Positions 7,796-17,263 of a DNA stretch of 64,000 nucleotides are shown here, piece after piece. The notes under the pieces are model-generated. The model made no database searches, had not been told where the DNA came from, and saw only the letters and a program-made list of their open reading frames with translations. The translations under genes were made by a program, and so were the position numbers. Numbering within the stretch: position 1 is the stretch's first letter; the number at the start of each line of letters is the position of its first letter. This stretch comes from Hydrogenophaga sp. (GTDB taxonomy: Bacteria > Pseudomonadota > Gammaproteobacteria > Burkholderiales > Burkholderiaceae_C). The stretch is taken from NCBI GenBank assembly GCA_018333605.1, contig JAGXSV010000059.1, positions 1 through 64,000 of the forward strand, written 5' to 3'.

Positions 7796-9250
7796 TCAGC
7801 GCGGTACCAGGAAGGCGGCTTTCTCGGACACTTCAACCGACTCGTCGCCGACCGAACGGATCGCGAACTGGATGGGATGCGAGCCCGGGGTCGCGGCATC
7901 CGGCGGGATCTGAACCCGGATCGCAGCCGAGCGCACTTCCGTCGCCAACACTTCGACTTCGTTGTCCGAGGCGATGGTGACGCCCGGCAGACCGGTCACC
8001 GTGATGACGTAGCGCTGGGTGGATTCTGTCGCATTCATGATTTGCAGTCGGAAAACGTTTTCAATCCGCCCCTGCTCCACCATGCGAGCCAAAACACCGC
8101 GGTCACGCAATACGTCTACCTTGAGCGGCTTGCGCAAAAACAGGCTCACCATGACGGCCAGTGTGATGGCCACCAAAATACCGGTGTACACCAGCACCCG
8201 CGGCCGAAACGCGCGCTTGATCATTTGCGCCGTGTTCCACCCCTGTGCAATCCCATTCTGGGTAGAGTACTTCACAAGGCCGCGCGGGTAACCCACCTTG
8301 TCCATCACTTCGTCGCACACGTCAATGCAGGCACCGCAGCCAATGCATTCGTACTGCAACCCTTTGCGAATATCGATGCCGGTCGGGCAGACCTGGACAC
8401 AGAGTGTGCAGTCGATGCACGAGCCCAGTCCCAGCGCCAATGGATCGGCCTTCTTTGACCGGGGGCCGCGGGGCTCACCACGCTTTTCGTCGTAGGTGAC
8501 GATCATGGTGTCTTTGTCGAACATGGCGCTCTGGAAGCGCGCATAGGGGCACATGTATTTGCAGACCTGCTCACGCATGAAGCCAGCATTGCCGTAGGTG
8601 GCAAAACCGTAGAAAAACACCCAGAAGGTCTGCCATGGGCCCAACGAAGCGGCCAGCGACAACGCGGTCAACTCCCGGATGGGCGTGAAATAGCCCACAA
8701 AGGTGAAGCCTGTCCAGAGTGAAAAAGCAATCCACAGTCCATGCTTCAGCCATTTTTTGCCAAGTTTCTGCGCTGAAAAAGCAGCTTGGTCCAAGCGCAT
8801 GCGGGCCGAACGATCGCCCTCAACCTTCTTCTCGATCCAGAGAAAAATCTCGGTATAGACCGTTTGTGGGCAGGCGTAGCCGCACCAGAGACGACCAGCC
8901 ACGGCCGTGAACAGGAACAGTGCCAGCGCAGAAATGACCAGCAGACCCGTCAGGTAAATAAAGTCCTGCGGGTACAGCACCAAGTTGAAAATATAGAAGC
9001 GGCGCGCTTCCAGGTCAAACAGAACCGCTTGACGTGCGTTCCACTCCAGCCAGGGCAACCCGTAAAACACAATCTGCGTAATCCAGACCGTGATCCAGCG
9101 CCAGTTTGAAAACAGCCCCGACACCGAGCGTGGATAAATCTTCTGTCGCGCGGCGTACAGGGAAACCATCACCTCGTCATCGTCTTTGCCGCCACGGGCA
9201 GGCACCGCCGTGATAGGAATGACGGACTTGTTGACGTTGCTGTCTGGCAT
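7796..9250 (-). CDS. ccoG: Cytochrome c oxidase accessory protein CcoG (RdxA/FixG)
   Basis: A 484-residue inner-membrane iron-sulfur protein needed for cbb3 oxidase assembly, thought to act in copper reduction or delivery. About five transmembrane segments carry the conserved GRLWCGYACPQTVYTEIF motif, followed by two ferredoxin-type clusters, CIDCTLCVQVCPTGID and CIGCGACIDVCDEVM, in the central region. The C-terminal third is an Ig-like periplasmic domain. The ATG at 9250 (MPDSNVNKSV) is preferred over an in-frame start at 9295, which would add 15 unconserved residues. It follows ccoP in the cco operon. Confidence 0.95.
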   Translation of the reverse strand: MPDSNVNKSVIPITAVPARGGKDDDEVMVSLYAARQKIYPRSVSGLFSNWRWITVWITQIVFYGLPWLEWNARQAVLFDLEARRFYIFNLVLYPQDFIYLTGLLVISALALFLFTAVAGRLWCGYACPQTVYTEIFLWIEKKVEGDRSARMRLDQAAFSAQKLGKKWLKHGLWIAFSLWTGFTFVGYFTPIRELTALSLAASLGPWQTFWVFFYGFATYGNAGFMREQVCKYMCPYARFQSAMFDKDTMIVTYDEKRGEPRGPRSKKADPLALGLGSCIDCTLCVQVCPTGIDIRKGLQYECIGCGACIDVCDEVMDKVGYPRGLVKYSTQNGIAQGWNTAQMIKRAFRPRVLVYTGILVAITLAVMVSLFLRKPLKVDVLRDRGVLARMVEQGRIENVFRLQIMNATESTQRYVITVTGLPGVTIASDNEVEVLATEVRSAAIRVQIPPDAATPGSHPIQFAIRSVGDESVEVSEKAAFLVPR

Positions 9251-9337
9251 GTCGGAACTCACGAGGAACCCGGAAGTGAAAGCAAAAAACCACAAGCGGC
9301 GGTCATCACAACCGCCGCTGTCTCAGGAAAAAAGCGC

Positions 9338-10246
9338 TCAGTTGGCCGCCTTGTTGGACATGCCCCAGACGTAGCCGCTGAGCACGTGAATCTGCGCCTC
9401 GTTGAGCAACACCGACTGTCCGGGCATCTGGTTATTGATACCGTTGTTGACAGCGCGAATGATGGCTTCTTCGCCCCAGCCGTGCAGCCAAATACCGTCG
9501 GTCAGATTGGGTGCACCCAGGGCGCTGTTGCCCTTGGCGTCCATGCCGTGGCACGCAGCGCACGAACCAAAATTGTTCCTGCCCTGGGAGGCGCGCACGC
9601 TGTCGTGCGGGCTGCCCGACAGGCTGAGCACATAGTGAGCCAGATTGCGGACGTCTTCAGGACCGCCCACCGCAGCGCCCAGGGGGGGCATCACACCGTT
9701 GCGACCTTGGGCAATTGAGACCTTGATCGCTTCTGGGTCACCACCCCACAGCCAATCGCCATCGGTGAGGTTGGGGAAGCTCCTGGCGCCACGGGCATCG
9801 GAGCCGTGGCACTGGGCGCAGTAGTTCATGAACAGGCGCTCACCCACAGCCATCGCCTGTGTGTCACCAGCCAGTTGCTCGGGCTTCATTTCATTGAACT
9901 TGGCGTAGATGGGTGCAATGGCTTCCTGAACCTTCTTCACCTCAGCGGCGTGCTGTCCTTGTGACGACCATCCCAACACCCCCTGGAACTTCCCAAACGT
10001 GGGGTAAAGCACGCCATATACCAGCGCAAACACCACGGTGATGATGAAGAGATACACCCACCAGCGTGGCAATGGGTTGTTCATCTCTGCCAAGTCACCA
10101 TCCCAAACATGACCGGTGGTGTTGTCGGCATGTGTCGCCGCTTTGGTCGTGCCGCTGATCCACAGCAGGATCAGACAGGCGATGATGCTGACCAGCGTCA
10201 GCCCGGCCACGTAATAGTGCCAGAATTCACTTGTAAAGTCGCTCAT
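9338..10246 (-). CDS. ccoP: cbb3-type cytochrome c oxidase subunit III (diheme cytochrome c)
   Basis: A 302-residue diheme c-type cytochrome subunit that passes electrons into the cbb3 oxidase. Two CxxCH heme sites are visible, CAQCH near residue 141 and CAACH near residue 230, each followed by a PNLTD segment. The N-terminal part has membrane helices (WHYYVAGLTLVSIIACLILL, then WWVYLFIITVVFALVYGVLY). Length is normal. It is fourth in the ccoNOQP order, 26 bases after ccoQ. Confidence 0.96.
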   Translation of the reverse strand: MSDFTSEFWHYYVAGLTLVSIIACLILLWISGTTKAATHADNTTGHVWDGDLAEMNNPLPRWWVYLFIITVVFALVYGVLYPTFGKFQGVLGWSSQGQHAAEVKKVQEAIAPIYAKFNEMKPEQLAGDTQAMAVGERLFMNYCAQCHGSDARGARSFPNLTDGDWLWGGDPEAIKVSIAQGRNGVMPPLGAAVGGPEDVRNLAHYVLSLSGSPHDSVRASQGRNNFGSCAACHGMDAKGNSALGAPNLTDGIWLHGWGEEAIIRAVNNGINNQMPGQSVLLNEAQIHVLSGYVWGMSNKAAN

Positions 10247-10272
10247 GATATTTCTCTTGTTGGTGCCGCGGT

Positions 10273-10410
10273 TTAGTCTTCGTTGAAGGGTAGCCGGGCT
10301 GCCTCGTCAAAGTTGGCCTTGTTGCGTTTGGACCAGGCCCAGACCAAGATGCCCATGAAGATCAGAAAACTGACCAGGGTGAAGGCGCTACGCAGATCGT
10401 TGATGTCCAT
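10273..10410 (-). CDS. ccoQ: cbb3-type cytochrome c oxidase subunit CcoQ
   Basis: A 45-residue protein (MDINDLRSAFTLVSFLIFMG...) with a single transmembrane helix and a short charged C-terminus. Size, sequence pattern and position between ccoO and ccoP identify CcoQ, a small subunit that stabilises the oxidase under oxygen. The ATG at 10410 lies 14 bases after the ccoO stop, so translation is probably coupled. Confidence 0.9.
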   Translation of the reverse strand: MDINDLRSAFTLVSFLIFMGILVWAWSKRNKANFDEAARLPFNED

Positions 10411-10424
10411 GGCGAGCCTCTGAC

Positions 10425-11150
10425 TTATTGGGTAGAGCCTGTTGCCTCAACAGGCTTGATTGCGGCCGCTGACACAGGTGATGCAACGTCGGTTGGCGCT
10501 GCTGCCGCCGGTGCTGGTGCTGCACGGATTTCACTGCGAGCGGTACCGAGCACCTGCAAGTAGGCAATCACCGCATCCATTTCTGTCTTGCCTTTCACAT
10601 CAGCCACCGACGCGGCGATTTCTTCATCGGTGTAAGGCGCGCCCAGAGTGCGCAACACTTCCATGCGCTTGGGTAGTTGGGTCTCATTGACCATTTTTTC
10701 AGCCAGCCAAGGGTAGGCCGGCATGTTGGACTCAGGCACCAGATCGCGCGGATTGATCAGGTGGATTCGGTGCCACTCATCGCTGTAACGGCCACCCACA
10801 CGGTGCAGGTCAGGGCCGGTGCGCTTGGAGCCCCACTGGAAAGGACGGTCGTAAACGAATTCGCCAGCCACAGAATAAGGACCATAGCGCAGGGTTTCAG
10901 CTTGGAAGGGGCGGATCATCTGCGAGTGGCAGTTGTAGCAACCCTCGGCGACATACACATCCCGACCAGCCAATTGCAGCGCGCTGTAGGGCTTGAGACC
11001 CTCAATCGGCTGGGTGGTGGACTTCTGGAAGAACAGAGGAACAATTTCCACCAGACCGCCCACCGCCACCACGAGCGTGATCAACACGATCATAAGGAAG
11101 TTGTTGGTCTCGATCCGAGCGTGACCCGTGAGTTTTTCGTTACTTGCCAT
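10425..11150 (-). CDS. ccoO: cbb3-type cytochrome c oxidase subunit II (monoheme cytochrome c)
   Basis: A 241-residue subunit anchored by one N-terminal helix (about residues 18-37). The heme c site [14 protein letters not shown] lies near residues 69-82, and a methionine ligand is expected in the region of NMPAYPWL. The tail is alanine- and proline-rich. It starts 11 bases after the ccoN stop. It transfers electrons from CcoP to the catalytic subunit CcoN. Confidence 0.96.
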   Translation of the reverse strand: MASNEKLTGHARIETNNFLMIVLITLVVAVGGLVEIVPLFFQKSTTQPIEGLKPYSALQLAGRDVYVAEGCYNCHSQMIRPFQAETLRYGPYSVAGEFVYDRPFQWGSKRTGPDLHRVGGRYSDEWHRIHLINPRDLVPESNMPAYPWLAEKMVNETQLPKRMEVLRTLGAPYTDEEIAASVADVKGKTEMDAVIAYLQVLGTARSEIRAAPAPAAAAPTDVASPVSAAAIKPVEATGSTQ

Positions 11151-11161
11151 GTTGTTTCTCC

Positions 11162-12607
11162 TCAGGCGTGTGCAGGGTTAACAGCCATCACTGGGACTGG
11201 CACAACGCGCCCCTGACGCACGGTCATGACGACGTTCCACAGCATGACGACCATGCCGCCGAAGTACAGCAGACCACCCACCAGACGGATCACATAGAAC
11301 GGGAAGGTGGCTTTCACCGACTCCACGAAGGTGTAGGTCAGGCTGCCGTCCGGGTTGACCGAGCGCCACATCAGGCCCTGCATCACACCGGCGATCCACA
11401 TGGCGGCGATGTACAGCACGATACCGATGGTGGCCACCCAGAAGTGCAACTCAATGGCGGGCACCGAGTACATCTTTTTCTGACCCCACAGACGGGGAAT
11501 AAGGTAGTACAGCGAACCCATGGACACAAGACCCACCCAACCCAGGGCACCTGAGTGCACGTGGCCTACGGTCCAGTCGGTGTAGTGGCTCAGCGCGTTG
11601 ACGGTCTTGATCGACATCATCGGACCTTCGAAAGTGGACATGCCGTAAAACGACAGGGACACGATCAGGAAGCGCAGGATGGGGTCGTCACGCAGCTTGT
11701 GCCAAGCACCCGACAGGGTCATGATGCCGTTGATCATGCCACCCCAGCTGGGCGCCAGCAGAATCAGGGAAAAGACCATGCCAACCGATTGCGTCCAGTC
11801 AGGCAGCGCGGTGTAGTGCAAGTGGTGTGGGCCGGCCCACATGTAGGTAAAGATCAGCGCCCAGAAGTGGACGATGGACAAGCGGTAGGAATACACCGGA
11901 CGCTCGGCCTGCTTGGGGATGAAGTAGTACATCATGCCCAGGAAGGCCGCGGTCAGGAAAAAGCCCACGGCGTTGTGGCCGTACCACCACTGCATCATGG
12001 CGTCCTGGACACCGGCATAGACCGAGTAGGAATGCGTCGCGCTGGTGGGGATCTGGATGTTGTTGAAGATGTGCAGCAACGCGACAGCAATGATGTAGGC
12101 ACCAAAGAACCAGTTGGCCACGTAAATGTGGCGAACCTTGCGGATGCCCACGGTGCCGAAGAACACCACCGCGTAAGAGACCCAGACGACAGCGATCAAC
12201 AGATCGATCGGCCAGATCAGTTCGGCGTATTCCTTGCCTTGGGTCAGGCCCAACGGCAATGTGACAACGGCCAAGACGATGACCAGGTTCCAGCCCCAAA
12301 ACGTGAACCAGGCCAGCTTGTTCAGAAAGAGCTTGGTGTGGCAGGTTCGCTGCACCACGTAGTAGCTGCTCGCAAACAGGACGCAACCACCAAACGCAAA
12401 AATCACCGCATTGGTGTGCAATGGACGCAAGCGACCGTAGCTCAGCCACTCAATACCCATATTGAGCTCGGGCCAGGTTAACTGGGCTGCAATGATCACA
12501 CCCACCAACATACCCACCACACCGTAGATCACGGACATGATGGCAAAACCACGGACAACACCGTCGTCGTAGACCGCCGACTGGCTGGCCTTTGTTATTA
12601 CGGACAT
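11162..12607 (-). CDS. ccoN: cbb3-type cytochrome c oxidase subunit I (catalytic)
   Basis: A 481-residue, about 12-helix heme-copper oxidase subunit that reduces oxygen to water with high affinity and pumps protons. Family motifs include [16 protein letters not shown] (low-spin heme histidine), [15 protein letters not shown] (copper and active-site histidine) and [17 protein letters not shown] (the copper-ligand HH pair). It heads the ccoNOQPG genes. The start is supported by GAGGAG 6-7 bases upstream of ATG at 12607. That ribosome binding site can pair with an upstream segment (12613-12640). An FNR box lies at 12666-12679. Confidence 0.97.
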   Translation of the reverse strand: MSVITKASQSAVYDDGVVRGFAIMSVIYGVVGMLVGVIIAAQLTWPELNMGIEWLSYGRLRPLHTNAVIFAFGGCVLFASSYYVVQRTCHTKLFLNKLAWFTFWGWNLVIVLAVVTLPLGLTQGKEYAELIWPIDLLIAVVWVSYAVVFFGTVGIRKVRHIYVANWFFGAYIIAVALLHIFNNIQIPTSATHSYSVYAGVQDAMMQWWYGHNAVGFFLTAAFLGMMYYFIPKQAERPVYSYRLSIVHFWALIFTYMWAGPHHLHYTALPDWTQSVGMVFSLILLAPSWGGMINGIMTLSGAWHKLRDDPILRFLIVSLSFYGMSTFEGPMMSIKTVNALSHYTDWTVGHVHSGALGWVGLVSMGSLYYLIPRLWGQKKMYSVPAIELHFWVATIGIVLYIAAMWIAGVMQGLMWRSVNPDGSLTYTFVESVKATFPFYVIRLVGGLLYFGGMVVMLWNVVMTVRQGRVVPVPVMAVNPAHA

Positions 12608-12612
12608 ACAGA

Positions 12613-12640
12613 ACTCCTCGTAAATGTCACTTTGAGGAGT
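12613..12640 (-). promoter_or_regulatory. Hairpin that could hide the ccoN ribosome binding site
   Basis: On the minus strand ACTCCTC (12640-12634) can pair perfectly with GAGGAGT (12619-12613), which contains the ccoN Shine-Dalgarno sequence, across a 14-base loop. It would form only in transcripts that begin upstream, for example read-through from ccoS. A start about 41 bases from the FNR box centre (near 12631) would leave out the upstream arm. The role is inferred from pairing alone. Confidence 0.4.
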
Positions 12641-12665
12641 GTCCTCACGGCCCCCCCCTTCCGCC

Positions 12666-12679
12666 TTGACTTATATCAA
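12666..12679 (-). promoter_or_regulatory. FNR box upstream of ccoN
   Basis: TTGAC-TTAT-ATCAA differs from the FNR consensus at one base. It overlaps the last codons of ccoS and lies about 65 bases (centre) upstream of the ccoN ATG, a usual distance for FNR activation. It implies that ccoNOQPG have their own oxygen-controlled promoter inside the larger cco block. Confidence 0.8.
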
Positions 12680-12813
12680 TCGCCTCTGAGAATGCGATCG
12701 CCCTCCCGCTCGATGTTGTCAAACTGCCCCTTTTGAAGCGCCCACCAGAACACGCCGATGATGGCGAAGACCAGCAGAACGGAGATCGGGATCAACAAAT
12801 ACAAAACATCCAT
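12676..12813 (-). CDS. ccoS: cbb3-type oxidase assembly protein CcoS
   Basis: A 45-residue membrane protein (MDVLYLLIPISVLLVFAIIG...) with one helix followed by FWWALQKGQFDNIEREGDRIL, the diagnostic CcoS tail. CcoS is needed to insert heme and copper into the oxidase. It lies between ccoI (63 bases downstream of its stop) and ccoN, as in other proteobacteria. Its 3' end contains the FNR box of ccoN. Confidence 0.92.
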   Translation of the reverse strand: MDVLYLLIPISVLLVFAIIGVFWWALQKGQFDNIEREGDRILRGD

Positions 12814-12875
12814 GGCGCACACCCAGAAAATTCAAACTTCAAACACCGGTTGGCTGACCGCTGCATGGTACGCCT

Positions 12876-15296
12876 TCAGGGTTTACCCGAGACAGTATCA
12901 GAGGACCCCGATGGGACTTTAGATGCCAGGCGCAAGGCATTGCCGATGACCAGCAACGAACTGCCAGCCATGCCCAGACCTGCGAGCCAGGGCGGCATGA
13001 AACCAAACAAGGCTAGAGGAACGCAGACGAGGTTGTAAGTCGCGGCCCACATGAGGTTTTGCCGCACGATGCGCAAAGTGCAACGCGCCTGCTGAAGCGT
13101 CCGGACCACATCCATGACCTCCCCACCCTGAATCACGTAGTCGGACTGTGCCTGTGCCAGCGGTGCTGCATGACCCAGGGCGAAGGAGGTATCGGCACGC
13201 GCCAGCACCGGGCCATCATTCAGGCCGTCACCCACCATGGCCAGCTTGATGCCTTGAGCTTGCAACGCCGACACCTCGGCAAGTTTCTGTTCGGGTGATG
13301 CTCCCGAAATCACGTGGTCAACGCCCACCGCCCGGCCGACCAACTGCGCGGCAGCCTCGCGGTCCCCCGAGAGCAGCCAAGTGCGCACACCCATGGCCCG
13401 CAGTGCGGCCACGGCGGCGTGCGCATCATCACGCAGACCTTCCTGCAAAGTAAACGTGGCGAGCCAACCCTGCTCGTCCGACAAAAACACCCGGGGTGAG
13501 TCGCCAGCGTCCGGTGCAGCAGCCTCTGCAACAGACACCTCGCAAAACGCGGCAGACCCCAAACGCAGGCGCGCACCATCGGCGCGCAACGCCTGCATAC
13601 CCTGCCCCGCCAACTCGGCCAGATCGGTCAAGACCTCAGGCCCGATGGCATCAAGACCCGCCGCCGCCAAGGTGAGGGCACGCGAAACCGGGTGCAAAGA
13701 CCCCGCTGCCATCTGCCCGGCCAACTCCAGCGCCTGTTCACGGCTCACCCCGGCACGTGTGCGCACGTCGTCCAGCACCAGGCGGTCATGCGTCAGCGTG
13801 CCCGTTTTGTCAAAGACCACCGCGTTGATGTTGGCCAGGGACTCAAAGGCCTGCAGGCGGCGGACCAGAATACCGCGCCGCGCCAAGGCACCAGCAGACG
13901 AGAGCATGGCCGCTGGCGTGGCCAGCGACAAAGCACACGGGCAGGTGACAATGAGCACCGCCACCGCCACCGCCAGTGCCTTGTTGGGGTCAATTTGCCA
14001 CCAGTACCAGGCTGCGAAAGCAGCCGCCACAAGCACCGCCACCAGAAACGGTGCGGCAATGCGATCGACCAAAATAGCCAGCCTCGGTTTTTCGGTAGAC
14101 GCCTTCTCCATCAGCGACACGATCTGGGCAAAGCGCGTATCGCGCCCGAGCTTATCCACCCGCAGCAGCACCGGGCCACCCAGGTTGAAACTGCCCGCCA
14201 CCACGGCGCCACCTCGTTCACGGATCACCGGCCGCGACTCGCCCGTGAGCAGCGCTTCGTCCACGGTGGCGCTTTCGCTGAGCACCGTGCCGTCGCCCGG
14301 AAAAGCCTGGCCAGCCTGCAGGCGAACCACATCACCCGTCGCCAAGCGACGAATGGACACGGCCTCAAAGCTGCCGTCGGGTTTCTGCAGGTCGCATATC
14401 TCGGGCAGGCGGTTCATCAGACTGTCCAGCGCACCCGCCGTGCGGTCACGCGCCTTCAGTTCCAGGTAGCGTCCACCGAGCAGGAAAAACACAAACATGG
14501 TGAGCGAGTCGAACCAGACCTCGTAGCCCCAAGGACCCGTGGGGTCAAAGGTGGACCCCGAGCTGGCTATAAAGGTGACCAGGATACCGATGGAAACCGG
14601 GGTATCCATACCGACGCGGCCGTGCTTCAAATCGCGCCACGCGCTGCTGAAAAATGGTCCGCTGGCGAAAAACACCACCGGCAGGCTCAGCACCCAACTG
14701 GCCCAGCGCAGCAGTTGGTCGATGTCGGCCGGTATTTCGCCCGGCTCGGTGACGTAAGCAGGCCATGCATACATCATGACCTGCATGCTACAAAAGCCTG
14801 CCACGAACAGGCGCCAAAGGGCCTGCCGGGTTTCGCGCAAGCGCTCACTGATGGACAGCGCCTGCTGGATCGGTAACAGGCGGTAGCCGGTGTCACCCAC
14901 CACCCGCGCCAGGCTGGACATGCTGGTTAGCGCCGGGTTCCAGTGCAAGGTGAGGCGCCGGGTGGCGGCATGCACATGGGCGCGCTCCACGCCTGGCAGG
15001 TGCTGCAACGCACTCTCCACCGTATCGGCGCAGGCGGTGCAGTACATGCCCTGCACCATCAGCACCGACACTGCCGTAGGCGTCCCATCAACATCACTGA
15101 AATCGGTGAACTCTCGCAGCTCCACCGGGTCATCAAGCACCCCGAAATTGTCGGTCACATGAAGCGGTCCGCGATGTTCACCGAGCCACGTGACGCGTTG
15201 CGGCGCACCTGGTTTTTCCTGGGCAAGGGATGAGCCCGAAAAGCGCGGGTCAGCGGTCGGAAACCCTGCCGGGGGCGCGGAAACGGCTTCATTCAT
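12876..15296 (-). CDS. ccoI: Copper-exporting P1B-type ATPase for cbb3 oxidase assembly (CcoI/FixI)
   Basis: An 806-residue inner-membrane ATPase that delivers copper for cytochrome oxidase maturation. The order is an N-terminal heavy-metal domain with QGMYCTACAD near residue 80, membrane helices, the metal-site motif CPCAL near residue 453, the phosphorylation site DKTGTLT near residue 494, and the hinge GDGLNDGPVLA. The CcoI/FixI group is indicated by its place upstream of ccoS-ccoN. ATG at 15296 (MNEAVS) is preferred to an in-frame start at 15326, because the latter would lie only five bases from an FNR box. Confidence 0.93.
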   Translation of the reverse strand: MNEAVSAPPAGFPTADPRFSGSSLAQEKPGAPQRVTWLGEHRGPLHVTDNFGVLDDPVELREFTDFSDVDGTPTAVSVLMVQGMYCTACADTVESALQHLPGVERAHVHAATRRLTLHWNPALTSMSSLARVVGDTGYRLLPIQQALSISERLRETRQALWRLFVAGFCSMQVMMYAWPAYVTEPGEIPADIDQLLRWASWVLSLPVVFFASGPFFSSAWRDLKHGRVGMDTPVSIGILVTFIASSGSTFDPTGPWGYEVWFDSLTMFVFFLLGGRYLELKARDRTAGALDSLMNRLPEICDLQKPDGSFEAVSIRRLATGDVVRLQAGQAFPGDGTVLSESATVDEALLTGESRPVIRERGGAVVAGSFNLGGPVLLRVDKLGRDTRFAQIVSLMEKASTEKPRLAILVDRIAAPFLVAVLVAAAFAAWYWWQIDPNKALAVAVAVLIVTCPCALSLATPAAMLSSAGALARRGILVRRLQAFESLANINAVVFDKTGTLTHDRLVLDDVRTRAGVSREQALELAGQMAAGSLHPVSRALTLAAAGLDAIGPEVLTDLAELAGQGMQALRADGARLRLGSAAFCEVSVAEAAAPDAGDSPRVFLSDEQGWLATFTLQEGLRDDAHAAVAALRAMGVRTWLLSGDREAAAQLVGRAVGVDHVISGASPEQKLAEVSALQAQGIKLAMVGDGLNDGPVLARADTSFALGHAAPLAQAQSDYVIQGGEVMDVVRTLQQARCTLRIVRQNLMWAATYNLVCVPLALFGFMPPWLAGLGMAGSSLLVIGNALRLASKVPSGSSDTVSGKP

Positions 15297-15330
15297 CTGT
15301 GAAGAATAAGGGAAGTCTGGCTGCACGTGC

Positions 15331-15344
15331 TTGATTTAGGTCAA
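15331..15344 (+). promoter_or_regulatory. FNR box between ccoI and the universal stress protein gene
   Basis: TTGAT-TTAG-GTCAA differs from the FNR consensus at one position. For the plus-strand gene, a start 41-42 bases from the centre falls near 15379, and TAGGCT at 15366-15371 is a well-placed -10. For ccoI the predicted start would coincide with its own ATG, so the site fits usp better, though it could affect both. Confidence 0.75.
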
Positions 15345-15405
15345 CCGTAAACCGGCGGTGTTTGCTAGGCTACGGGTTTTACACCAATATTTGAGGAGAT
15401 CCTGC

Positions 15406-15849
15406 ATGTACAAACGTATTCTCGTGGCCACGGATGGTTCTAAACTTTCGCAGCAAGCGGTCGAGCATGCTATCAATCTGGCCGATCTGACCGGCGCGGA
15501 GGTGGTGGCGCTGAAGGTGGTGCCGCGGTATCCACAAACCTACTTTGAAGGTGGTGTAGCCTTGGCGGCTGCCGAGGTGGCCCGCATCGAGAAGCAGTGG
15601 CAGGACGAAGCCATGGCGGCAGTGACGGCGGTGAAGTCCGCGGGGCAGTTGCGCGAGGTCAAGGTCAAGCCCATCACCGTGAAGTCAGATCTGATTGCCG
15701 AAGCGATCATTGCGGCTGCGAAGCGCAACAAATGCGATCTGATTGTGATGGCGTCTCACGGTCGTCGAGGTCTCAAGCGCTTGCTACTCGGCAGCGAAAC
15801 GCAACAAGTTCTCACGCATTCCCACACCCCGGTATTGGTGTTGAGGTGA
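15406..15849 (+). CDS. Universal stress protein (UspA family)
   Basis: A 147-residue single-domain Usp protein. It begins MYKRILVATDGSKLS, and the ATP-binding signature is SHGRRGLKRLLLGSETQQVL near residues 118-137. Such proteins are often induced by low oxygen, and an FNR box lies 68 bases upstream of the start, fitting this. GAGGAG at 15392-15397 supports the ATG at 15406; the frame is open to 15358 without conservation. It is divergent from ccoI. Confidence 0.93.
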   Translation: MYKRILVATDGSKLSQQAVEHAINLADLTGAEVVALKVVPRYPQTYFEGGVALAAAEVARIEKQWQDEAMAAVTAVKSAGQLREVKVKPITVKSDLIAEAIIAAAKRNKCDLIVMASHGRRGLKRLLLGSETQQVLTHSHTPVLVLR

Positions 15850-16778
15850 GCATCTCCACACGGTAAGCAGCCCCCAGCGCAACCCAGGCCTCACCCTCGA
15901 AGTACGCAGCCATCGCTGACGGGTTCGATAAAAAAAGACTGGGGAATGACGAAGAAGAAAGCCTATGGCAGGCTGCCAAGATACCTCTCGCCAAAGGTGC
16001 CACCATCAGCGATGGCCAGCTTCAGACGATTTGGGCGGTGGCGGTGGCGCCATGCGCCATCCGAGGGGTTGTTTCCCGTGGCTGAGGGGCCTTCACACCG
16101 CATTTGGCTCTCCCTTGCGCACCCTGCGGACGAACTGGTCTCAAGATCCGCATGCGCTCAACTTTGCAGACGGCCATGGTCTGCGTGACCTGTAGTCTTA
16201 CCCTCTTGAGCCCGCGCACCATCGCCTGACGAATGGGGCGAATGAAATTGCCTCATCCAAAGCTCTGTTCAAACGGTCGGCCCTGATTTATCCTGGAAAC
16301 GGCAGTTGGACAGGCCCGAGTGGGCTGTCACCCGGAAGGTGAGCGCCGTCGTGGTCAAAATCATCCATGTTCATGTGCCTTTTCAGCGGAAAGAGCGCGG
16401 TCAACTGCCGTTTCTAGGTTCAATCGGCGCCAACACCTTGCCTCTGAGGCATTCCCGCAACCTGTCTAGGCGCGCCTCACGCCGGATACAACTTGAGGCG
16501 CTGTGCTGTTGGCGGGTCACGAGAGCACTGCAACAACAACCCATACCCGGGGTGCAGTTGGGCTGAGTGAAGATGCTCGACTGGATCAAGTTCCAACGCG
16601 AAAGCAAGCTCAGACGGCAGCTCGAAAGATCAGCGTCGCAGCGGTCAACAAAGGTTTGACACCCACTTGCGGAAGTCTTTGCTTGGGTTGGGGTTTGATC
16701 TGGTCATTCCAGTTTTTGATTGCCCGACCTTGAGCAGGTAGGTTTTTTTCAGTGTTGGTCCTGGAGCCAGGAGAACCT
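15850..16778. other. Intergenic region without a recognisable gene
   Basis: About 930 bases between usp and the DUF1178 gene. Short open frames exist on both strands, but none matches a family, has convincing codon use or carries a ribosome binding site. A short plus-strand stretch at 16503-16560 (VLLAGHESTATT) faintly resembles the end of a tyrosine recombinase but is too short and isolated to call. The region looks like decayed sequence. Confidence 0.6.
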
Positions 16779-17255
16779 TCACTGCAGCGTCTCTTTCAGG
16801 GGTGAAAGTGCCGGCCATGGAACGACGTCAATGCCCTCGTCAACTAATTCAAGAGCCACCTTCACGGTGGTGCGCCCGCGAATGTTCCGTGGTTCCATCT
16901 CGCCGTGGTGCATTGCACGGGCATGGTCCGCAAAACGGCCACCCACATCCTCTGTGTTGGCCAGCATCTGGCGCATCGCTCTGAGAAGCTGAGCCTGCAA
17001 GACCGGGTCCGTCACGGTATGACCCGCCTCCGCACTTGCACGGCCAGGGGGACTGGCTGCCAACGGCTGGACCGCATTTTTCCGGCCGTCACGAAGGTTC
17101 AATCGGGGTGCGGTCAACATTTTTTGAATCTGTGCGTCGCCACACACAGGACAACTCACCAACCCGCGGGCGAGCTGACTGAGGTAATCGTGTTCGGACG
17201 CAAACCAACCTTCAAAATCGTGTCGATGAGCGCATTGCAGGTTAAGGACCTTCAT
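16779..17255 (-). CDS. DUF1178 family protein
   Basis: A 158-residue protein of the DUF1178 family. The start MKVLNLQCAHRHDFEGWF and the pair VSCPVCGDA resemble the small zinc-ribbon start of the family, with Cys8 and the CPVC pair as likely metal ligands. Its biochemical role is unknown. It follows the NUDIX gene with an 8-base gap at the distal end of the nuo block, an arrangement shared by many Burkholderiales. Confidence 0.88.
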   Translation of the reverse strand: MKVLNLQCAHRHDFEGWFASEHDYLSQLARGLVSCPVCGDAQIQKMLTAPRLNLRDGRKNAVQPLAASPPGRASAEAGHTVTDPVLQAQLLRAMRQMLANTEDVGGRFADHARAMHHGEMEPRNIRGRTTVKVALELVDEGIDVVPWPALSPLKETLQ

Positions 17256-17263
17256 GGTCTGGA

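Noticed and set aside
7753-7899. N-terminal extension of the fixH-like protein
   Set aside because: It would overlap the 3' end of ccoG and reads as arginine- and serine-rich out-of-frame sequence.
16503-16560. VLLAGHESTATT resembles the C-terminus of a tyrosine recombinase
   Set aside because: A stop lies just upstream in frame, the tyrosine and box I arginine context are absent, and the match covers only about 12 residues.
16691-16705. TTGATCTGGTCATT as a fourth FNR box
   Set aside because: The second half-site lacks the ATCAA pattern, and no oxygen-related gene follows on that strand.
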